Shown piece after piece: positions 1-4,177 of a stretch of 5,646 bases of DNA (positions within the stretch are counted from its first letter, which is position 1; each line of letters begins with the position of its first letter). Under the pieces are notes generated by a model. That model searched no databases and was not told the DNA's origin. It saw only the letters and a list, made by a program, of their open reading frames with translations. This stretch comes from JBFLVQ01 sp040758525. Its GTDB lineage: Bacteria; Acidobacteriota; Blastocatellia; Chloracidobacteriales; JADJPF01. The DNA is taken from contig JBFLVQ010000634.1 of assembly GCA_040758525.1 (NCBI GenBank), forward strand, positions 1 through 5,646. Reading direction: 5' to 3'. The position numbers and the translations under genes are program-made.

Positions 1-40
1 TTATCTGAGCTATCTGAGCTATCTGAGCCAATGTACCCAT
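1..40 (-). CDS. N-terminal 13 codons of an unknown protein (runs off window)
   Basis: An ATG at 40-38 is preceded by GGAGA (complement of 46-50) with a 5-base gap, a good Shine-Dalgarno arrangement. The visible residues are MGTLAQIAQIAQI, and the frame is still open at the window edge. The repeated AQI comes from three tandem copies of a 9-bp unit. Neither the family nor the length can be judged from 13 codons. It is equally possible that the frame closes just outside the window. The call rests on the start codon plus ribosome-binding site. A possible promoter lies at 83-112. Confidence 0.5.
   Translation of the reverse strand, partial: MGTLAQIAQIAQI
2..28. repeat. Three tandem copies of a 9-bp unit
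   Basis: TATCTGAGC occurs at 2-10, 11-19 and 20-28 without mismatch. The unit is three codons long, so on the minus strand it encodes Ala-Gln-Ile three times near the start of the partial gene, and copy-number change would keep the frame. The array may continue beyond position 1. Confidence 0.9.
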
Positions 41-82
41 TGTTATCTCCAAGAATCGAACTTTTTAAAACCCATTTATGCC

Positions 83-112
83 AATATCGATCCCGACAGC
101 ATGCAATAGCAA
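83..112 (-). promoter_or_regulatory. Possible sigma-70-type promoter for the gene starting at 40
   Basis: On the minus strand, TTGCTA (112-107) and GATATT (88-83) are separated by 18 bases. Each matches the -35 or -10 consensus at four of six positions. Transcription would start near 76 and leave a leader of about 35 bases before the ATG. Such matches are common in AT-rich DNA, so this is only a candidate. Confidence 0.25.
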
Positions 113-566
113 TACCATTAATTGTGTGTGATTGAAGATGGTGGTAACTTAAACTCTATACAGCAAGATTCAAGAAGATCGAAATAGCAAGATATCAAGA
201 TTTTGTCTGAACCTTAGAACAGTTTCTTGTATCTAGACAGAAATAGCGGCTATTTATCTCTGTATGTCAACGATTATGAGGCGACTCTTGTGCAAAGCAC
301 ATCATGTATATATTGTCTGACTGCTTTATTTGGATCATATATTGATGCTAATAGGTGTGGCAAATTGGTGTAGATAAAATAATCTATGAGTCAAAAAAGA
401 ACGTCCATAGTACCATTATAACCTTCTACCAATATGATAATAACTTCTATTAGGACATATCCATTTGAACGCCATATAATCAAATCTTTTTATTGTGAAT
501 TATAAATTATAAATTGGCAGCCTATGCGAGCCAGGCAGATCTCTCACGCAGATACAGTACAATAAT
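113..566. other. AT-rich intergenic stretch without a recognisable gene
   Basis: No frame on either strand combines a ribosome-binding site with a coding-like product. There is a perfect dyad AAATAGC-G-GCTATTT at 241-255. An imperfect direct repeat occurs at 162-175 and 186-200 (AGCAAGAT followed by TCAAGA, the second copy with one extra base). A short AT-rich duplication (TTATAAA twice) lies near 500-515. The 120-codon gene ends at 567, and no convincing intrinsic terminator follows it here. The region probably holds the promoter of the leftmost gene and otherwise non-coding DNA. Confidence 0.6.
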
Positions 567-929
567 TTAATCGGTTAATCGTTTATACTCTTCTTCAGAT
601 AATGTATCCAATTTATAAGGGTCTATTAATCGCATAATATTAATATTCAAAGATAGTATTAGACCTATTGGCTCAACCATTCTGGTATCTGTCAATTGCC
701 ATTGACGCATTGTCGAGCGTTCTGCAATAGCTTCTTCTATTAGAAATAATAACTTTCGCACACTACGATAATTTTCTAGCTGTTGCCGTAATACCAACTC
801 AAGTGAGTTTTTAGCTAAATCATATTGTTGTGTATCTGTTAATCTGTGATACTCGGCAGAGTTCTCTTTTCCATCATCAATTTTTTCTTGTTTGATTACT
901 AATGTGTTTCCTTGTAATTGGAATAGCAT
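567..929 (-). CDS. Hypothetical protein, 120 aa, mostly helical
   Basis: I do not recognise this protein. The start is ATG at 929, chosen because GAGG precedes it with an 8-base gap. A longer frame could begin with GTG at 977, but its 16 extra residues would run through that ribosome-binding site. After a short N-terminal segment (MLFQLQGNTLVIKQEKIDDG), residues 35-105 look amphipathic and helical, with the hydrophobic stretch LLFLIEEAIAE near 60-70 and a second one at 87-103. The charged C-terminus is SEEEYKRLTD. There is no signal peptide and no clear membrane span, so a cytoplasmic location is likely. Three short look-alike segments (RLTD at 29-32, LTDTRM at 79-84, RLTD at 117-120) are probably coincidental. 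It appears monocistronic, with inverted repeats at 980-1036 upstream. Good start context and 120 clean codons support a real gene. Confidence 0.7.
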   Translation of the reverse strand: MLFQLQGNTLVIKQEKIDDGKENSAEYHRLTDTQQYDLAKNSLELVLRQQLENYRSVRKLLFLIEEAIAERSTMRQWQLTDTRMVEPIGLILSLNINIMRLIDPYKLDTLSEEEYKRLTD

Positions 930-979
930 TGATGTTACCTCACACAAAAGTACTCTCAGTAAACGCAATCTAACCACAG

Positions 980-1036
980 TTCAGCTTTCCTGAAGCTGAA
1001 AGTTGAATACAGTATGTTTGGTTATACTGGTCAACT
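980..1036 (-). promoter_or_regulatory. Two inverted repeats upstream of the 120-aa gene
   Basis: The first is an 8-bp perfect stem, TTCAGCTT (980-987) and AAGCTGAA (993-1000), with a 5-base loop. The second is an imperfect dyad: AGTTGA (1001-1006) pairs with TCAACT (1031-1036), and CAGTAT (1010-1015) pairs with ATACTG (1024-1029), around an 8-base centre. Read on the minus strand, the right side of the second dyad contains TTGACC, a five-of-six match to a -35 element, although the matching -10 is poor. They could be operator sites or a structured leader. Neither has a T-run, so neither is a typical terminator. Confidence 0.4.
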
Positions 1037-1059
1037 ATCTCTGCCAGATCTCAGTGCTT

Positions 1060-1382
1060 AACTGCTTTCAGAGCGACCAGTTGATAGAATACCATTAGCG
1101 CATTCTATTGCAGCAATGTGCGTGCCAGTGGTAAAAGAATTTTGACAATTAGAATAAAAACTATCAAAGCAATAATTTAGAAAAATTAGCAAATTACCCA
1201 ATAACTTATCTCGTCTAAAAGCTAGACAAGATTTCCAAAATTTAGAAACTCTACCATCAACCTATAATAGCCATAATAAGAGTACCAAAGAGTGTCAAAA
1301 CAGCGATGATGATAATTGTCAGCTATCAGCTTTTAGCAATCACTGATAGCCGACCTAGAGTAATTATTAAGACTAAGATTAA
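1060..1382. other. Gene-free stretch with several short palindromes
   Basis: No supported gene is seen. Inverted repeats include ATAGAAT (1084-1090) with ATTCTAT (1102-1108), the perfect dyad ATTGC-A-GCAAT at 1107-1117, and a 10-bp arm pair at 1208-1217 and 1223-1232 with one mismatch and a 5-base loop. A further hairpin at 1322-1350 is listed separately as a possible terminator. One minus-strand frame stays open for about 65 codons up to a TAA near 1060, but it lacks a good start and ribosome-binding site and matches nothing I know. Confidence 0.55.
1322..1350 (-). terminator. Possible terminator of the 224-aa gene
   Basis: GCTATCAG (1322-1329) and CTGATAGC (1343-1350) form a perfect 8-bp stem with a 13-base loop, about 30 bases beyond the stop codon of the gene read from 2057. 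On the minus strand the bases after the stem are TGACAATTAT, which is AT-rich but not a proper U-run. An intrinsic terminator would therefore be weak; mRNA 3'-end protection is an alternative. Confidence 0.4.
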
Positions 1383-2057
1383 CTATTTTGCTGGCGCGGA
1401 TATTTTTGATGTGGCTGCCGATCGTGATGCACGTTCAACATGACTAGCACTCTCCCAAGCAGCAATTTTAGCGAGGTCATTGCGGAATTTATTACGTACA
1501 ATAGCATCAAGTCGTCGTAGAGCGTTCATTCCTTGTTCAATGGCCTCATCAATGGTGTCATTAGCAACTACTTGAGCGGCTGTAGTAGTATCCTGTTCAG
1601 TAATCGCTCTGGCAAAATCAGCAATATCGGCATTGAGCTCTTCCAAAAAGTCGTCTGGCAGTTCATGACGGATAAACTCATCTTTGAACTTCTGAGCATC
1701 TTTGGCAAATGCGCGCGCAGTAGTAAGCAATGTATGATCATTATTGCCACGCGGCATACGAAACTTATCTTCTAAACTTACCATGTCAACCGCCATAGAG
1801 CGAGCAGTACGGCTAATCACTTCCAGATTCTCGCGCAAAATGGCGCGTGCAATAGCTTTATTGCTAGTTCCCGAACGAGAGCTACGTGCACCAGAGGATT
1901 GTGCATTAGCATGTTCGGACAATTGTTTGACAATTTCTCTAATAATAGCAAACAGCTCCCCACCTAATGAGTCAGGCGAAAATGCGCTCGCCTGGGCAAT
2001 GCCAAAATCGCGCACACGCGTTAACATCTGATATCTGCGTATTTCTAAATCATCCAT
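1383..2057 (-). CDS. Conserved-looking hypothetical protein, 224 aa, all-helical
   Basis: The function is unknown. The start is ATG at 2057, with AAGGAG at 2071-2066 and an 8-base gap. The predicted protein is soluble and helical, with no signal peptide or membrane segment. Helix-rich stretches lie at about 12-55, 66-95, 106-148 and 165-205. Between them are a Ser/Gly/Arg linker (residues 53-65) and the segment LEDKFRMPRG (95-104). Near the C-terminus RRLDAIVRNKFRNDLAKIAA is followed by WESASHVERA, and the last 15 residues are a Ser/Ala/Lys tail. From memory, proteins with similar RLDAIVRNK and AAWESASHVER segments exist as uncharacterised families in Chloroflexota or Acidobacteriota; I have no name for them and could not check. 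It stands alone, with decayed repeats upstream and a possible terminator below. Confidence 0.85.
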   Translation of the reverse strand: MDDLEIRRYQMLTRVRDFGIAQASAFSPDSLGGELFAIIREIVKQLSEHANAQSSGARSSRSGTSNKAIARAILRENLEVISRTARSMAVDMVSLEDKFRMPRGNNDHTLLTTARAFAKDAQKFKDEFIRHELPDDFLEELNADIADFARAITEQDTTTAAQVVANDTIDEAIEQGMNALRRLDAIVRNKFRNDLAKIAAWESASHVERASRSAATSKISAPAK

Positions 2058-2166
2058 ATTAAGTACTCCTTATTAATTACCGATCTTAGTAAACGCAAAT
2101 CGCGCATCTGTAATTTTACCGCCGTTATTGTACTACTTTTCGTAGCCCAACACTGTCTTTTTTCCT

Positions 2167-2373
2167 GCTTGAACCGGGATTTTTCCCTGAGTAATTAAGC
2201 GACTATCTTACGCAAGTTGTATTCTGCTGTGGACAAAGCGATTTACATCTTGCGCAAATCATTTTTAATGGTGTACAAACCATTTTTGATGCGGTAAAAA
2301 TCGCTTTTAATACTGTAGAAGTTATTTTCCCTATTGAACAGGGATTTTACCAGGTGTGCAAAGGGTTTTATAG
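2167..2373. repeat. Degenerate 21-bp tandem repeat array (about 10 units)
   Basis: Units start at 2167, 2188 (only 18 bp), 2206, 2227, 2248, 2269, 2290, 2311, 2332 and 2353. Each complete unit is 21 bp. A diverged common pattern has TG at about positions 4-5, an A-rich core at 8-11 and a T-run at 15-19. The units at 2206 and 2248 share TCTT-CGCAA (one mismatch). The units at 2167 and 2332 share TTGAAC-GGGATTTT (one mismatch). The 21-bp period equals seven codons, and the one short unit is three bases short, so a reading frame is preserved through the array. This suggests origin from a coding heptad repeat. The spacing is far too tight and the units too unlike one another for a CRISPR array. 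Confidence 0.75.
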
Positions 2374-2392
2374 CAGCGTTGACACTCACCAT
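2243..2392 (-). pseudogene. 49-codon heptad-repeat ORF, probable coiled-coil relic
   Basis: Read from ATG at 2392 to TAA at 2245-2243, the minus strand gives 49 residues that fall into heptads, including IKSDFYR, IKNGLYT and IKNDLRK. Hydrophobic residues at heptad positions 1 and 5 give the 4-3 spacing of a coiled coil. Beyond the stop the same frame continues the pattern (AEYNLRK at 2226-2206) until a second stop at 2197-2195. There is no Shine-Dalgarno sequence before the ATG. The arrangement fits a fragment of a longer coiled-coil protein, broken by two stops and lacking its ends, more than an expressed peptide. It lies 185 bases upstream of the 224-aa gene on the same strand, with no evidence that the two were joined. 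An expressed 49-residue peptide cannot be excluded. Confidence 0.45.
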
Positions 2393-2437
2393 CCAAGTCT
2401 AACAACTATGGAGGGAGATTCTTAGATCATTTGGAGA

Positions 2438-2496
2438 AGTAACCTTCTACATCCCCTAAGATAGGGTCACTGCCTTGGGGAATGTAGAAGGTTACT
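2438..2496. repeat. Long hairpin overlapping the tnpB relic end
   Basis: AGTAACCTTCTACAT (2438-2452) is perfectly complementary to 2482-2496. Inside, CCCC (2453-2456) pairs with GGGG (2477-2480) and AAG (2458-2460) with CTT (2474-2476), leaving single-base bulges and a 13-base loop. An outer GATCAT (2425-2430) and ATGATC (2506-2511) pair could extend it. One arm codes for the tnpB residues SNLLH just after the NAA motif; the stop codon lies in the loop. IS200/IS605 elements carry hairpins at their ends, and in many of them the tnpB 3' end also encodes the guide (omega/reRNA) RNA. There is no T-run for a normal terminator. Confidence 0.75.
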
Positions 2497-2608
2497 GGCG
2501 GCGTTATGATCACGATGTATTATCAATCCACAACCAACACATCTATGCTCAGGCTGAGAGAGACTCTTATGTACGCTCTCCACAGCCGCTACAATCTTGT
2601 GACGTAAA
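2467..2608 (-). pseudogene. tnpB: tnpB (IS605 OrfB) C-terminal zinc-ribbon fragment, frameshifted
   Basis: Two minus-strand frames together give the C-terminal signature of TnpB. From 2608, FTSQDCSGCGER carries the first CxxC of the zinc ribbon (Cys codons at 2593-2591 and 2584-2582). After a one-base frame change near 2572, HKSLSQPEHR leads into CVGCG (second CxxC, Cys at 2541-2539 and 2532-2530) and IIHRDHNAASNLL, matching the family's CG-x(3)-DRD-x-NAA-x-N ending. The acidic residue of RD, expected to be the third RuvC-like catalytic residue, remains (2511-2509); the preceding Asp is His. The stop is TGA at 2469-2467. Intact TnpB is roughly 350-450 residues, so only about a tenth remains and the fragment cannot be active. 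A TAA also sits directly 5' of the TTT codon at 2608. Confidence 0.8.
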
Positions 2609-2623
2609 TTATTTTAATCTCAT

Positions 2624-2731
2624 TCATTCAGTTTTTCCCTCATAGGGCACACTTAACTTACCATCGGCTGCAAGAGCTTGCTCGACCACGCCGCGGCTTG
2701 AGACGTGTCGTCTCCGAGCTTTTCCTTTCAT
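2624..2731 (-). CDS. Small basic ORF of 35 aa, coupled to the phosphotransferase
   Basis: I do not recognise this product. The ATG at 2731 comes two bases after the phosphotransferase TGA (TGA-AG-ATG), the spacing expected for reinitiation by ribosomes finishing the upstream gene; it has no strong ribosome-binding site of its own. The protein begins MKGKARRRHVSSRG, very basic, continues VVEQALAADGKLSV and ends PYEGKTE before TGA at 2626-2624. Its middle is G+C-rich (for example GCCGCGG near 2690) compared with neighbours, and contains a perfect 6-bp hairpin at 2700-2714 (loop TGT). The tnpB relic begins 15 bases beyond its stop. It may be a real coupled small protein, the N-terminal stump of a gene cut off by the insertion element, or a chance frame. 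Confidence 0.4.
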   Translation of the reverse strand: MKGKARRRHVSSRGVVEQALAADGKLSVPYEGKTE

Positions 2732-2733
2732 CT

Positions 2734-3585
2734 TCAATATAGACTATGCAAGCGGCTGAGATGATATTCTGCTGCTTCTAGAACCTCTGGCGCCCTATCG
2801 GGTTGCAACCAACACCAGACGGCAACACGAAAACTTCTAAGATCACACAAAATCTCCATAAGCTGTTTATTGAGGCCTGGGCAGATCGACAAATTTCTTT
2901 CCGAGAAAAAGAGAAAATCTAACTCCTGTGGCCCACGACAACAGCTTTCAAAGTCGATCAGTAGTGGCCCTCTGTCCGTCCAGATAACATTTCCTCCATG
3001 AATCTCCGTATGTACTGGAATATCCTCATAATCGATAGTATCTAATCTCACACGTAGATGTTGATAAACTTGACGCAAGAATTGACGGTCAGTCACTGAC
3101 AGTTCTGGACTAAGGTGGTAACTGTCCAATAGCGAGTAACACTCTTGATAATCTTCGGTAAACGACTTAAGTATACCTTGATAGCTGGCCAAAGCAGTGT
3201 GGAATTGTTTGAGAACAGCAACAAACTCACAGCGGTCTATCTCTTCGTGTATTTCTCCATCACAGTACTGCCAAAAAGTAATCTCTAAACCTTTATACCG
3301 ATAGATGCAAGGAGGAATCTCCTTACTAGGTGAAACGATTGGCGCACCCACATTGGTGAGATGTAATGCGACGTTAAGCTCATGCTCCAGATTAGAGATG
3401 TTCTGTTTTCGCAGTATCGATGTTGCAACTTTAGCAACAACCATAGACGGAGCAAGATGGATAACTGTGTTATTAGAGTCTTTCAATATGATAGGCGTAT
3501 CCGATCTTATCTGATAAGTGTCAGCGATTTTAATGGCTGCTTCAATGGCTCGCGCTTGTCGCTCTCTAGCTGGGAAATTTATCAT
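2734..3585 (-). CDS. APH-family (aminoglycoside phosphotransferase-like) enzyme, 283 aa
   Basis: This is a protein-kinase-like small-molecule phosphotransferase of the APH fold, expected to transfer phosphate from ATP to a hydroxyl of an unidentified substrate in the cytoplasm. The N-lobe runs to about residue 108: MVVAKVA places the ATP-binding Lys at 52, EHEL (67-70) supplies the helix Glu, and ITFWQYCDG (102-110) is the hinge. In the C-lobe LKQFHTAL (125-132) is followed by the catalytic loop HTEIHGGN (192-199) and the metal site IDFE (Asp211), then RGPQELDF (217-224). The usual loop is HGDxHxGN, so Glu194 replaces the normal catalytic Asp. Length is normal for the family. ATG at 3585 is the only sensible start, but its ribosome-binding site is poor. 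It lies 44 bases below the membrane-protein gene, with the 35-aa ORF coupled downstream. An antibiotic-resistance role should not be assumed. Confidence 0.85.
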   Translation of the reverse strand: MINFPARERQARAIEAAIKIADTYQIRSDTPIILKDSNNTVIHLAPSMVVAKVATSILRKQNISNLEHELNVALHLTNVGAPIVSPSKEIPPCIYRYKGLEITFWQYCDGEIHEEIDRCEFVAVLKQFHTALASYQGILKSFTEDYQECYSLLDSYHLSPELSVTDRQFLRQVYQHLRVRLDTIDYEDIPVHTEIHGGNVIWTDRGPLLIDFESCCRGPQELDFLFFSERNLSICPGLNKQLMEILCDLRSFRVAVWCWLQPDRAPEVLEAAEYHLSRLHSLY

Positions 3586-3600
3586 TAAGTTTGTCCAAGG

Positions 3601-3619
3601 AAAGAGGAGAGTGCTCTTT
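3601..3619 (-). terminator. Short hairpin between membrane-protein and phosphotransferase genes
   Basis: AAAGAG (3601-3606) and CTCTTT (3614-3619) form a 6-bp stem with a 7-base loop, ten bases beyond the membrane-protein stop. On the minus strand the 3' side reads CTCTTTCCTT, only partly U-rich. It might attenuate transcription into the phosphotransferase gene, whose own start context is weak, but the stem is short. Confidence 0.25.
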
Positions 3620-3629
3620 TGTCACATGA

Positions 3630-4010
3630 TTAGTTCGTACTCAGCCAAATCAATATTGATACGACAATGAAAACTATCCAGGAAGGATGTTTAGCCCTTG
3701 AGCCAATAATTGCTACTACGAAACTCGCTAAGAAAGTCACAGACAGCGTTCTCAAAATATAGATCTGTTCTAAGTTAAATTGAGTGAAGCTAGCGTAGTA
3801 AAAGAAAATAAAGGCAATTCCAATTCCAAGCACACTCGTAACATGCCAGGCGAACCTAAGTGTTTCTCTTGTTGTACGAACACTTCCCATTATTGCTGGT
3901 AATCCTTGCGTCTTTTGTAAAGGGATTAAAATTAAAATTTCACCCATAACGGTATGAGCAATTGCCATTAGAATGGTCAGTATTCCAGATATCACGAGAT
4001 AAACGTTCAT
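3630..4010 (-). CDS. Small four-helix integral membrane protein, 126 aa
   Basis: The start is ATG at 4010, preceded by AAAAGGAA with a gap of about six bases, a strong ribosome-binding site. Four hydrophobic segments are predicted at about residues 3-22, 57-74, 82-104 and 108-124, so the protein should sit in the cytoplasmic membrane. The first helix ends in IAHTVMGE, and a basic loop (TTRETLRFAWH, 46-56) leads into the second; His19, Glu24, Arg49, Arg52, Trp55 and His56 are the polar residues most likely to matter. Similar small proteins with a helix-1 His and an Arg/Trp-His segment occur in many bacteria as uncharacterised membrane proteins, but I cannot name the family. It probably heads a minus-strand transcript continuing into the phosphotransferase gene, and shares its 167-base upstream region with serA. 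Confidence 0.8.
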   Translation of the reverse strand: MNVYLVISGILTILMAIAHTVMGEILILIPLQKTQGLPAIMGSVRTTRETLRFAWHVTSVLGIGIAFIFFYYASFTQFNLEQIYILRTLSVTFLASFVVAIIGSRAKHPSWIVFIVVSILIWLSTN

Positions 4011-4116
4011 AAGAATTCCTTTTCTATTCGATAGAGCTTATGACAGCAGCATTCAATAGCAAATATTATCTTACCTGCGCTAGTATCAGCAGGCAACAAA
4101 AGGGGGATTGGAACAG

Positions 4117-4144
4117 TTACAACTTCATCCTGAATTGTTATAGA
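4117..4144 (+). promoter_or_regulatory. Possible serA promoter
   Basis: TTACAA (4117-4122) and TATAGA (4139-4144) are spaced by 16 bases. The -10 matches the consensus at four of six positions and the -35 at only three. Transcription would start near 4151, leaving a leader of about 27 bases that would contain the hairpin at 4152-4168 almost completely. This is a weak candidate within the divergent intergenic region. Confidence 0.3.
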
Positions 4145-4151
4145 ATTGCTG

Positions 4152-4171
4152 CCATATGAATTATATGGAGG
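4152..4171 (+). promoter_or_regulatory. Leader hairpin overlapping the serA ribosome-binding site
   Basis: CCATAT (4152-4157) and ATATGG (4163-4168) form a perfect 6-bp inverted repeat around GAATT. The GG at 4167-4168 is also the beginning of the serA Shine-Dalgarno GGAGG (4167-4171), which sits 6 bases before the ATG. In RNA the stem could partly hide the ribosome-binding site; in DNA the dyad could be an operator. The AT-rich stem is weak, so any effect may be small. Confidence 0.4.
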
Positions 4172-4177
4172 CGCTCT

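Larger units (their letters stand above)
2438..2608 (-). mobile_element. Right-end remnant of an IS200/IS605-family element
   Basis: About 170 bp combine a frameshifted tnpB C-terminus with the hairpin that closes it. No tnpA, no remainder of tnpB and no left end are visible. An unrelated short ORF and the phosphotransferase gene follow directly on the upstream side, so everything 5' of the zinc ribbon has been lost. The exact outer boundary cannot be fixed without an intact relative; it may lie some bases below 2438. Confidence 0.65.

Noticed and set aside
419..429. TAACCTTCTAC, an 11-base match to the arm of the tnpB end hairpin (2440-2450), as a possible second element end
   Set aside because: A few 11-base matches are expected by chance in a window of this size, no inverted partner lies nearby, and no tnpB coding trace is present.
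930..977. Sixteen-residue N-terminal extension of the 120-aa protein from a GTG
   Set aside because: The extension would cover the good GAGG ribosome-binding site of the ATG at 929, and the GTG has no better signal.
1060..1265. Open minus-strand stretch of about 65 codons ending in STGRSESS
   Set aside because: It has no plausible start with a ribosome-binding site early in the frame, mixes AT-rich nonsense-like residues with a plausible-looking end, and matches nothing I know. Chance is a sufficient explanation.
2167..2373. CRISPR array
   Set aside because: The period is only 21 bp with no separate spacers, units are diverged throughout, and the pattern follows codons.
2624..2731. 35-aa ORF as an upstream part of tnpB
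   Set aside because: Although in frame with the FTSQDCSGCG segment (with two stops between), its residues do not resemble the TnpB region that normally precedes the zinc ribbon.
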